Made by a program: the position numbers and the translations under genes
Shown here: one piece after another, positions 40,774-52,673 of the stretch
How positions within the stretch are numbered: position 1 is the first letter of the stretch
Layout of the letters: every line of letters starts with the position of its first letter
Source of the DNA: Montifringilla adamsi
Lineage: Eukaryota; Chordata; Aves; Passeriformes; Passeridae
Length of the DNA stretch: 64,000 nucleotides
Direction of reading: 5' to 3'
Assembly: GCA_017590115.1 (NCBI GenBank)
Contig: JAGGNK010006892.1
Span: forward strand, 11,070,429-11,134,428
Notes under the pieces: generated by a model
Databases searched by the model: none
What the model was told of the DNA's origin: nothing
Seen by the model: only the letters and a program-made list of their open reading frames with translations

Positions 40774-40794
40774 GTTACCCAGCTGCTGGGTAAC
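40774..40794. repeat. Perfect short inverted repeat
   Basis: GTTACCCAG, spacer CTG, CTGGGTAAC: 9 of 9 pairs. The centre contains an E-box (CAGCTG, 40780-40785). The half-sites resemble RFX half-sites but are too far apart for a normal X-box. Function unknown. Confidence 0.6.
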
Positions 40795-43700
40795 ACCAGC
40801 AGTTTAATGTGCTAGTGCTAGTACAAATGGACATCTCCGTTGGGATGAGAACCGTTCCACCAGCTGCAATGGTGGAACAGGAACGTTTGATTCAAAAATA
40901 GCCTACTACATTTCAGTAGCACGTTCTTTTACACTACTTGCTGTTAAACTAATAAATGCAAATACCTGGGCTCTCTGTGAGTGCAAACCTCTTTTCCCAC
41001 TCATCACTTGGAGCAAAGGGAGCACACTGCATTGAGGAGGCAACTGCTTTGCACAGCTACTGGATCCTTCTCTGAAGATGTTGTCAGAAAGGAGGCCAAG
41101 AGAGAAAATCAGAACTGCAGGGAATCCACAGTTTTCTTTATTTATGGGTCCTATGACTTTAGCCTCTATTTACATGCTTTGCTTTTCTGGTTTCTTCCTT
41201 CACTGTCTTTTGGAAAAGGTGCATGTAATCAGATGGCTTGGTAGGTGGCACCATGAACTAGAGGGTTGTGGTGCAGTGTGGCACGGTGTGTGGGGTGTGG
41301 GGACCTGCTGGCTGGGTCTTGTCCTGTTTCCTTTCCATGTTTCTTTTCTCTTACCCCATTATGGAATGATGTTTGTGAGAAACAAGCTCAGAATGAGAAC
41401 TTTACTTGCTTATTGGTGCCTCCTGGGGAGGATCAGATGGTCGGGGTGGGCGACAGGGTGAGAAGCTGGATGGTCCCCAGGCAGGGAAGAGGCAGGGAAA
41501 TGGTGAATGCTGTTAAGGCAGACAGGCTCAGGTCTCTGGGCTGCATTTCCATGGAAGTTCAGTTGGGAAATAAAACACGTTGCTACAGCTCTGAACAGAA
41601 TTGCAGTAGGTGAGAGAGCCTGAGGGTTTGAGCTAGCCACGTGGCAAGAAGAGTAAGAGAGACCTGAGTCATATACTCTATCTGTGCTTTTTAAAGCCCT
41701 TGTATTCCTAGTATGAAAATCAAGGCACAAAGTCTTTGCTTTTCTTAAGCCACTGCCACAGCTGGGTGAGCAGGAACAATAACATCATTGTATTCAAATG
41801 CATTTGTGGCCCATTCATATCTTTTCCTATTTCTGTGAGGTACTGGCACAGCTGTGAGAGCCCACAATCTCTCCTTTAATCAGCCTTGTTCCAAGGGAGG
41901 CCTGGGAACTGCAAGGTCACAGATGCTGGCCTGCGAAGCTGCTGAATGAACCTGGCAGCAGCAGCTCTGTTTACACAGAAAGCTGGTACACAAACAGCTG
42001 GGCAGTGCATGGTGAGGAGAGACAAAATGCAGGCCCTCTGCTCCAGCCAGAACCAAGATCAAGTGTGCTTTCTAAAAAAGCTCTATAATAGATCTCCCAG
42101 ATGTTGAGAACCAGATTTTTAAGGATCTTCCTATTCCAGATGAAGGTTAGACCCTGCGTTAGGCACCCACCTTTCCTGCAGGCAACATTTAGGAGGACTC
42201 AAATGATCCAAAATGCCAGCATTTAAAGCAAGAGTAAAGCAAGAGTTGGGAAGCTTCTTGGAATGAACTAGCAAGAAGTTCTAGGGACACACATTTGTTA
42301 AAATACTACCTTAGAGGGATTTCATTTCCTTGCTTTACTTAAGTCCGTAGCTCAGAGGCCCAGCTGTCTTTGAAACTTGTTTTAGAAGAGAGAAAGTGGT
42401 TGAAGTTGTTGTGACAGGGGATATTGCACAGGCTCTAATACACTGATTGCCCATCCCTGCTGATTTTGAGTAATTTCAGTGTCCCAGTGTGTTCAGGTCT
42501 CCAGCCCGTGGGTCGTGCCGTGCCCAGGAGCAAGTGAGGACTCGTGGCCTTGTGGCAGCACTCGTGTGCCATCAGCTGAGAGGGTGAGCCAGCCCTGGCA
42601 CCTGGGCCACCAGGCTGAGCCCCCCTGGCCTGGTAGCCTGCTGCACAGCTCATGTACCCAGGCTGCAGAGGACCTGCTGTGAATTCCCTCCTTTCTCTGA
42701 AGTATTAAATGAGTACAACCAGCATGTCTGGGTAATAGATAACTTGCAATAATGCCACGATTTACCAGTTTTCCTACAGATGCTTTGACTATCAAGCAGC
42801 CAAGGATTATAGAGTGCTCAGGCTGAAGATGTAAGTGCCATGTCTGGTATGATGAGTGGCAGGTAGGTAGGGGGTGGATTTTCTTGCACCAAACTACCTT
42901 CACATGCAGAATACTAGTCAGACTCCTTCTCACTTTCTTTAGGCACATGACTAGTTGTCTTTGGCTGCATTGTTTTGGATTCAAGTATTCTGATGTCTTA
43001 TAAAGAGCTGAGAAATCTACCTGACCTGACTGAGCAGTTCACTTAACCCTCAGAGCTGTGAGCAGGACAAAGGAGAAGTACATGACACAGATTAGCAAGA
43101 GCTACAATTTGTACACTTTGAATCCCTGAAGGGGATTTTTTTCCTCCTTCATTCAAAGCTGAGAGGACCTGAGGCGTCAGCTCAACTGCTTCTATTTTAA
43201 GCAGGCAGGCTGTGTGTGATAAGCAAGCAGCAAACGTGCTGTTGAATGTGGAATTTGCAGAAAGGGTGTGTGTAGTATGCCCTGGAGCTGCTGCCAGGAG
43301 AGATCTCCTGGCTACAGCAGTGAGATCAGGTATCCCAAAGGATACTCACCAGTCACCCAAGTGTTACCCTTTTATAGGATGTATTTTGAGAGCTTTGCCA
43401 CTCCTTGTCTCCCGCGTCAAGCTGAAGATTCCCTCTTGGAAAGGAGCCATCTCTGCCTGCTTTCCACCAGCTTGCTGAGGGGGCACAGGGGCCAGCGTGG
43501 GGGTCCTGCTGCCAGAATGCCCCGTGCTTTCACCTTCTCCCCGGCTTATGTCAGCCGAAGGTAAGTGCCCCGTAAAGAGACAGTTTGTGCTTTCCTGGAG
43601 TAGCACAAAGGGCTCTCTGGGCTGTAGTGTAATCCAAAGAACAGATCCAGAACAGATAAGTCACAGGGCACAGAGCTGGCCAAAGCTTTTGGCAGAAGTG

Positions 43701-44824
43701 TGCCAGTAAAGCACAGAGAATATAGGTGGGAAAATGAGAGCACTTTTATACTTAATTCAACAAACTATCTTATCTGGTGCCAGGGGAAAGCAGTTTTACG
43801 CAGCTACCACTGCTACATGTCTTCATTTATCTGCTGTGAGCAGCATTAAAAGCTGTCCAAGGCCAGCCACCCACAACAATTACTGCCCAGAAGCCCACAT
43901 AACAGTCAAGGTGTAAGAAACACTTTGAAACACTACATTAAGCAGGTTTTTCCCCCTGTGATTTAAGGAACCCACTCATTTACCTACCAGGGCACTGATT
44001 TAAAGGGAGAAACAAAACTGGCAGAAAACACTGAGAAGTGTCTGAGCAATATCTGAGCTGTTTCTGAAGCAACTGAAATTCTGAATTAAAAATTGTAGAT
44101 CGTGTTTGTTTTCTACTGTGGTCGTATATATTACAGATACTATGTTTGTATTTGCAAATCTGATGCTTTCTGAGAAGACTTTCCAGATTCTGGGATCACA
44201 TGCAGTGTAACAGAAATGCCTAGTTTGGTGAAGGAATGTGGGAGAACTTCCTGAGATAACTGTCAATAAGAAGAACAGCACGAGTGAGGCTGGGACACTG
44301 CTCAGGGCTCCTGCTCCGAGGTGGGACTGCTGCCTGCCAGGACACCCATGCATTCAGTCTCAAAAATGAACTTTTTTTCCCTTATTTGTCCACCCGGTGG
44401 TGCTAAAACACCACCAGCCCTCTTTTGGCATTTCCTCACCGGCCTGTGTCAGGCAGTGTCTGGGCTCTGTGTGATGTTCAAGTCACTGCTTTAAAAAGAT
44501 ATCTCTGCAAATCTGAGAGTCAGGAAACCAAATTAGCTCCCTGGGTCTCTGCTTTGTACCCGTTGCTACGTTTCCAGTGGAACAGAGGTGAAACTTGTCA
44601 TGCCTAATTACATAGGATGAGATTAGTAAATCCATGATCTTTTTCTCTAATGTTGATCATAATTTAATTATGTATTAATTTTAGATTCTGTATTAATTTT
44701 AGAGAAAGTGAATGAAGCATGGTCACTACTGTCGTTTTCAAAAAGAGTTGACAGAGAAGAATTGACTCTGCTGGGCAAAATTGGGAGGGGGGGGAATTTT
44801 TCTTTTTCTGTTAACCAACAGATT

Positions 44825-44858
44825 AAAAAAAAAAAAAAAAAAGAAAAAAAAAAGAAAA
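44825..44858. repeat. A-rich tract
   Basis: Eighteen A followed by A-runs broken by single G. No retroposon body is recognisable on either side. Confidence 0.7.
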
Positions 44859-45090
44859 CTCCCAAAGTTTAATCTTTGACACCCAGTTCTCTTCAGGTTC
44901 AATTTCTTTTACACTAACGTGTTGTAGAGTTGAATCTCAGCAATCAGCAGAGATTCCACTGTGTAGAGTGGCACTCTATGAGAAGAATTGGCATTTGAAC
45001 TGCCAAGAATGTTTTCTAGCCCTAATTTTCAGAGTCAACACTCAAAAAAATGGCAAGTGGCTGAGTATGACTGAAGGAGGGGATTCTCTG

Positions 45091-45373
45091 AAGTTAAAGT
45101 TATTGAGGAAAAACCTTTACAGCATGTGATGTGACTATAGAAGGTGGGCTTGGACATTAGGAAGAAATTCTTTCCTGTGAGTGTGGTGAGACACTGAAAC
45201 AGGTTGCCCAGAAAAGTTGTGGATGACCCATCCCTGGAAAGGTTCAAAGTTGGGTTAGTGGTGGTTTGAGCAACCTGATCTAGTGGAAGATTTCCTTCAC
45301 CATGGTAGTGGGGCTGAAACTAAATAATCTTTAAGATCCTTCCAGCCTAAGCCTTTCTATAATTCTATGAATT
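45091..45373 (+). mobile_element. CR1 LINE 3' end
   Basis: Classic CR1 3' end on the + strand: GGACATTAGGAAGAAATTCT, TTCCTGTGAGTGTGGTGAGACACTG with AACAGGTTGCCCAGA-type text, TTTGAGCAACCTG, GATCCTTCCAGCC, ending in ATAATTCTATGAATTC. 5'-truncated and without coding capacity. Confidence 0.93.
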
Positions 45374-48300
45374 CGTGTAACAGAACTCTGTATAGAAAAG
45401 TGCAACAGTACCTCTAAACTCTGGTATGGTGAAAAAATTCCATGTATCCTTAGCACTTGGCACACAGGTAGTTAAATCCTTGCAGACACTGCTGCACTTT
45501 GTTCTTTCTCTTTATATTAATTCTTACCTCATTAACTTCCTGTGACTAGAAGCAGCCTTGGAGGTTCATTGCCTAAGTCACAGCAAACCTGCTGATTTGC
45601 ATAGGCCTCTTAACCAAATTCTGTGTGAAGAGCCCAAGAACCACCTCCTGCTCCAGGAATGTGTCCACGTGGCAGGACATGACCTGCCTGGTTGTCCTTT
45701 GAACTGGATACCACACTGATGCATGTGGGTGACACTGAGTCAGTGTCAGTGTCTGTGCTCTGCCCACACTGGATCTTTTCCAGTTCACAGGCTGCCCAGG
45801 AAACACAGATTTTACCTGAATCCTGCCTTCTCCTGTGCTGCAAGTCAACAAGGTCCTGTAAATTCTCTTTGAGGGGCAGAGACAGCTGTTTGCAGCTCCC
45901 TTTTGGGGCACAGATGGGGGAAGCACGGCCTTGTGGCTCAGCAGTGGCTGAGTGCAGGAGGTGATGGGGATTGTCAAGGGGGAGGCGAGATCGTCTGGCT
46001 GTGCTGCTTCCCTCTCTTCACAACAGCCTCCCACTGAGGGGTGTGGTCTGCACTTAGGATGACTGTAGCTACTCCAAGGAACCTCAGGGATGGACTTTGC
46101 CTGCTGCTTACACTTCTGCTGGAACAGGAGATGGACACCATAGAAACACCCCAAGCCCTGCCGCAGTGATGTGCATTGCTCCTCTGAGTCGCTGGCTCCA
46201 TGGACTGGAGAATTCCATATTCAATCCATGAACTCTTACATCCCTTCAGACTCAAAGACAATTCCCAGAAATTTTGAGGGCAATGTTGTCAAATATCCTG
46301 CCCTCTGGAAAGTTCATTTCCAAGAAACCAATCTGAAACCTCACTGAGGATTCCACTGAAGCCCCTTTGGCAATAAAATACCACTGACACGCTGCTTGAT
46401 AGATCATACTTTGGAAAGCACAGCCCTTGGTGGGAGCAGCCAGATAATTTTGATTATCTTGACTACTTGTTTGTGAAATTTGGCCCCATGCCACATTTTG
46501 TAAGTATGTCAAAAGTTTCTATGTGCCTGAACCCGCCTGTGGACTGCTCAGCTTTCCAAAATTCTGATGTGTGAAATGCACTGCTGTGCTCTTTTGCAGG
46601 ACCACCCTCCCAAAGAGCTGTTCATCCCTGTGCCCCTCTCTTCCCTCTGGCTGCCCCAACAGCAGTCACCTCCTGCATTTTATTCTACCTGCTGAACATA
46701 CAGAATGAGGAGGAGATGGCTGAACTGCTGCAGTGTGAAATGCAGCTGCCATGGCTGGTGAGTATCTGGATTTTCTTGATCAGATGTGGCAGTGGGGACA
46801 GTGCCCTTACTGCAGGTCAACCCAAGAGAAGGTGCTTGCTGCTCAGAAAAGGCTTTTTGAGACCAGTGCATGTGGCCACCCCATGTAGGCCTCCTGGGCT
46901 GGTGTTATACAAGCTGAGGCCTGCCAAAGGACACCTACAGATAGTGTCCTCCTAGGAATATGTTATTGCCATAGCTCATTGCATGTAATTGCACCAGTAA
47001 AACAATGATCCTTTCCTGATTATCTTCTAAAAAAACCCACTCCAAAACAGTGCTTTAAAAAAGAAACCAAAAAAATGAACTCTTGTTCTGGTCTCATGCC
47101 TCAAAAGGAAGAATTTTAGTTTTGTTTTTCTGCAGTTTTTAATCAAATTCTGTCCCTGATGGAACAAAAGTGAAAAATGGACTGAAACAAAAAGTATCTG
47201 AAGAGCTGCTGTGTTTACTCATAATTTCCTGCTATAGAATTTCTTGTATTTTCTGTGTTTCCTAGAAATGGCAGCACAGCAGAGCTCTGGTTCATGAGAA
47301 CAACTGTTGGGTTCCTGCCTTTGCTACATAAACCATGCACTAAAAGACATATCTGGAACAACCATTGACTCGTTTATCATTTTCCCTTGTCCTCTGATTT
47401 TAGTTATGTTTGCCTCCTAATGATATTACAAAAATGCAAGACCTTGGAACAACCTCCCTAGTGCCTTAACACTCTCACCTCCTTAGCAATCAACAGAAAG
47501 AAAAAATGCACTTTGGGGTAATGCATGTAATCCATTTGAAATGTCTATTTTAGGATTTAATACAAAAACACATCCTAAAGGCATGTTCTTCTTTTCATTC
47601 AACTATAAAGACTGACCAGCTCAGATATAAATATCTATTCTATAGCCCTTAGACATTTTACTAGATGATTCTCTCTTGGCAATTGCATCATTGTAACCTT
47701 TGTCCCTCTCTTTCCTGACATTCAGATTCTGCACCCTTTTTTGGTGTTTCATGAGAGTTTTGTTGGTCAGCAGCTCTTTTTGTTTTCGGAGCTGCTGTGG
47801 CATGCCTGCCTTCTCCAGCTCACTGCGGTGCCTGCCATAGTGTTATGTTACAGAAGACAAACACACATCGCTTTGCAGACACTTGTCTTTTGTTCACCTA
47901 TTTATTGAACAGAAGAAATTGGTTTACAATGATTTTTTTTCTTATTTTTGTCTATGAAAAAGCCATAGTCTTTCCCTCTGAGGCTGGGCAAGTACACTGT
48001 AATGTGGGAGGCCTGACAACCTGCGAACAATGCAGCTGACAACTTGTCAGCTGAAGAGTGCTTGTATGTAATAACTAAAGGGACAAAACAAGGTTTGACA
48101 AACAGGATATTGTATAAATGCACTCTGTGTGCAGGAGATTAGCATTGGGTAGAGAGGAGTTGACTGGAGGAGGGGAAGAGATTTGAAAGGACAGAAACAA
48201 AAGAACAGCGCTCACAATAACAAAGTACATGTATTCCAGTTTACCAAGTCTTGGCCCACAGGTCTACATGTCTGGATGCAGGGTTGAGTAGCTTCGTATG

Positions 48301-50214
48301 TATAAGCAATGTTTCACTTTAAAACACATACATTTTTTAATTACTCCACAGGAGCCAGCAGAAGGGAAATCACTGTGGTAACACTGAAGTATGCTGCATC
48401 TTTTATAGCGATTGCTGCGTATTGAGAACGCAGCCTCAGAAGCTGTAACCTCCTGAACTGCCTAGGCATGAATACAACCATTGTTTCCAAGTAAGAAAAA
48501 CAGAATCACAAAAACAAGAAACTCCTACAGTCCTGGGCTAATGCCAAACTTTTGTATATACTTTCAAAGGAAGATAACCTGCTGAATTTTGGAAATGTTC
48601 TCACAGTAGCTTGTTTTGTGCTTATAACTGTGTGGCCAAGTGAAAGAGACAGTGTTCTGGAGACCTACAGTATGTGTTTGACAAAGATCAGGCACAAACC
48701 ATGTTCCTAGTTAGATATACATTCAAAACTCTATTAGGAAGAGCTTTGAGACAGGATAAAAGGTAGTTTTCTTTAAAATCAAACTAAGGAAGTCATAAGG
48801 AAGTGGCAAGAGGCCAGTATCAAGCCTCAAGACAATGGTACTTTATTCAGACCCTTGCATTTGTACTTCTCAATGTGCAGGTGGTGCTAGAAATCATGCT
48901 GTGTGCCTAAGGCTTCAACACATTTGATATTGAGACTTCTTCTGTGCCAGCCCTTAGATAATAATTTAATCTCCACTATCCCAGAGCCTAAAGGGAGCAC
49001 AGCACCTTATGCCTCAGAACTGGTGGTCTAGTCTGTTTTAAATATCTACTTTATTCTCAGAGCAGGATAAAATCCATCTCATGTCCACTTAAGACATTAA
49101 TGATTTTTAAAGTAGAGACTTAAAGCCTCAGAGGCAGGGGCTTAATTTTCCAGATGTTGTACAACCACATCTTATCAGGCTTTTTCTGGTTGTTCAAAAC
49201 ATGTTCTTATTGTCTTGTGTTTTAGGAATGGGGTGCTTTGTTTCTTGAGTCTTGCACAATGGAAGCCTGGGAGAATCTTACCTCTGCCCTTTTCACATTC
49301 TTTGATCTCAGTAATCTTTAGGACAGTGCTTTTTCAGAGGAAAAAGGTCTTTCTCTGCTGAAATAACTCAGCAGAGAAACAAAGGACCCTTTGCTTCTCC
49401 AAGGCTACTGTACCCTCTGTCTCAGCAGCACTGTGGGGTAATGAACACAGCATCTAACTCCTGTTTCTCAAGCCAGCTGTGCTCACTGCCACTCTGAATT
49501 CCTGACCCAATAATGTTTCAATTTGCATGCAAACTTCTTTTTCCCCCAAAAAATCTTTGTTCATAAAGACTGGAATGACCTTTTGGATTATCACAATTAG
49601 TAACACTGACCTTCAGATAACAGGCCCAGATTATTGTACTAAAGCTGAGACGGTTTTCATTACAGAAGGAGATTAGCTGATACCAGGGATGTCTGGTACT
49701 GGCTGGTACTGGGATAGATGGATTTTAGATCAGTGCAGCCACTGGTTACTGATGCTGAATTAAGCCCTGTCAGTATATTCTTTGATTTCTGAGTCTGAGG
49801 TGGTCCTTCGGAATAAGTACACCAGGAACAGAGCAGTTTTTCTAGCTAGTCCACTAAAAAGCACCAAGTGAGGATTCAGCATGACATCTCGTGTCATTTT
49901 ACCCTGATTTTGGCATCTCATTTATGCAGTCTTTTTTTTAATAAGAAAGTATCTGTCTGTCCACACCATCCCAATAACTTTTCAATTCTTTGAACAATTT
50001 AACAGCAAATCTGTCAAAATTTAACAGCACGTTCCAGCTTCTAGAAACCCAGACTTCTAACCTTGTCATAAACAGCCGTTTATATTCACTCAGTTGGCAC
50101 TTGTTCCTCACTTGAATCTCCTCCCTGTTACATATATCCATGTAACATAATATGTAAGTTAATAATCAATTTGTAGCTAGTAGACAAAAACTACTAGCTT
50201 ATAAAGCTAGTACC

Positions 50215-50290
50215 CCTTATCAAAATATATCAAATCAAATATAAAAAATATATCAAATAAAAATATATCAATATAAAAAAATACCACTTC
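50215..50290. repeat. AT-rich low-complexity stretch
   Basis: Repeated AATATATCAAAT-like units with A runs, a degenerate simple repeat. Confidence 0.6.
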
Positions 50291-52077
50291 TCAAATTCGC
50301 ATCACTCTTTTTTCTGTTTTCACTGTTTTTCCTCTAATATATTCTTATAATTACAATTTAATGTCTAAAAGAATTTTTTTCAGTAGTGCATACTACATTA
50401 CTTTTAATTTATTTATTCCTGTAAGTCCAAAGAAATGAAAGTGAAAGCATTTTCAGTACAACTACGATTCCTCTTATTTCTCTTCTGTTGTTAAAAAACA
50501 TAGTACTGTGCAGCAGAATACAAAAATGGAAAGCTCAGCTCCTCTCAGGCTGCAGTTTAGTACCATTTGGCACCAGGATTAACCTAAGCAGCCCCCACTC
50601 CTGTCATTTAACCCTGTGTCTGCTACAACTGCTTGTGCCATTGTTGTCCACGGAGAGCTGATTTATGGCTTGTTCAGTTTGCACACAAGGGCTTGGGGTT
50701 TTTTTGGTTTTGCTGTGAATCACAAATCAGTTCCCCATGAGCTGCATTGGGATCTCAGGCAGGAACAGAGATCAGATTTCTGGTTTTGCTTACAGAATTA
50801 GGGACTTATTTCGGGTGTTGCAACAGAAGGCTTAAGCTCCCCTTTGTATGTGGGTTTGTGGAAGTTAGTGTGTTCCCATGTGCTTGTTATATGCCAATTG
50901 AAACGGTGATGTAGATACTTCGGGAAACTTCATCTTGTATCTGTAGCCTCGGAATGGATGATTTGACTTCTGAGGTATTTGGCCTTTTAAACTCTTTTAA
51001 CTCTTTGTCAAGGCAATCGCCCATTGTCTAGGTAAAGTGTGCTGGAATCACATTTAGCATGACTTACAAACCACTTGTATCTTCCTGCACCTAGCCCCAG
51101 TCCTGGTAGAAAACCTCCAGTATAATCCTCAGGAAATTAAACAGTGCCACATTTTATTCTCTTTCAGTTGAAGGAATATTGACATAAAAAACAAAAATCC
51201 CCAAGAACATGAATAGCAACAGCTGGTTCAACTAAAGCAAATTAAACACCTTGGGAAGGTCTTAAAATCTGCAGAGAGATAATGAGGAATAAATGAGAGA
51301 AATCAGATCTAGGAAAATTTTCTTACTCTGACAGCAAGAAGTAACTTGGAGTCAAAGCAGACAACCTGCTGTTTAGAAAGACAACTCCTTTGGAAAAAAC
51401 CCAGGAATGTGGGGCTCTGAATTAACACAACTGAAGCAGTTGAATAGAAGCCTTTTTATTTCCCTGATATACAAGTGGTCCTCTTTCCACCTGACTGTGG
51501 TTTATTTTAGTCAAGTCATCTCTGCTTTGGCATTCCTCACGTTCCTATCTCCTGCAGAATGTATGTTAGTTATACCACCAGGAGAACAAAATGGTCCTCC
51601 TAGAAGCAGAAATTAAAACTTTGAAAAGTGAGCTGATTCCCCAACCTAAAAAGATATTTGAACACAACATTTACCAAGATCTTCTTGCAACTCATTCTGA
51701 TTATTCTTTATCTTCCAAGTAAATATTAATGAGAGTTTCTGACTGATTTAAAAGCTTCAACTTATTCAGTGTGTCTTTGGTATGTTCTTGAGACTACTTA
51801 TGGCTTACAGGAGAATTTATCTGAGCAATAAATGTGAGAAAGCCCACAACTGATTTAGGTAAACCTAAACTTTTGTACTCGTGATCCTTTGTGTAGGAGG
51901 ATGTGAAAAAGAAAACTCTTGTCTGTGTGCAAAGGGAATGGAAACTTTTCAGACTTTGAATGCACTGACCTTCAGAAAGGGAGGAACAAGATGTGTTTTT
52001 TTTCCTTGAACATTTAGGGTTATCACAATGAGTCATGGATGCCCTAAATATCTAGATATTTGTCCCTTGTGACCTTT

Positions 52078-52102
52078 AAAAAAAGAAAAAAAAAGAAAAA
52101 AA
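52078..52102. repeat. A-rich tract with periodic G
   Basis: A-runs of five to eight broken by single G. No element body recognised next to it. Confidence 0.6.
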
Positions 52103-52642
52103 GTAATCATTATTGCTGGTGTAGATGTAGGTGCCCTTGTCCCTGAAACTGTGGGAAAACCAGAAACTCTACAACAACGTCTTTTCAGTGTTAGAGAATC
52201 AAGGCATTACTTTATTCTGGCCAGGATGTGCAACAGAAATTATTTCATTGACACATGCCCAGATTGTGCAGTGAAAATCATTCACACTCTTCTTTACCAG
52301 ACTTTCCACCTATTTACATATAAAAACCCCAAAGAAATTAATATTCATTGGTCTTAAATAACTCTTAGTATTCGATCTCCTATTGGTTATTGATCCTTTG
52401 CTTTTGATGCTAATCTGGTCCTCATTCTTTGGCTCTCTTATCGATCTGTTCCCACACCAGGTACCTCCAGCTACACCAGCGGTAATGTTCCTTAATGTTC
52501 TCTTATCTCCTGTGCATCTTCTGGCTACTCTCAATCTGTGGATGTTAAACTCATCAGGCCTCTCCAGGTGAAGAAAGGTTTTGAAGAGAAACTTCAGTTC
52601 CCCTCCCCGTGGGCAAAGGTGAACAAACCTGTGACTAAAGTT

Positions 52643-52673
52643 AAAAAAAAAAAAAAGAAAAGAAAAGAAAAAA
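52643..52673. repeat. A-rich (AAAAG)n tract
   Basis: Fourteen A, then AAAG/AAAAG units. Simple repeat. Confidence 0.65.

Larger units (their letters stand above)
35943..45090. other. Intergenic sequence
   Basis: About 9 kb without a recognised gene. The part at 37700-39200 is GC-richer and gives many overlapping short frames in both directions, which I read as composition effects. It contains a perfect 9-bp palindrome with a 3-nt spacer at 40774-40794, a lone strong splice-donor motif at 43561, and an A-rich tract at 44825-44858. Confidence 0.7.

Noticed and set aside
40774..40794. RFX X-box
   Set aside because: The GTTACC and GGTAAC half-sites are nine bases apart, beyond the spacing of normal X-boxes.
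45573..46154. A 193-codon minus-strand frame in the intergenic region
   Set aside because: No recognisable domain, mixed low-complexity content, no convincing splice or promoter context.
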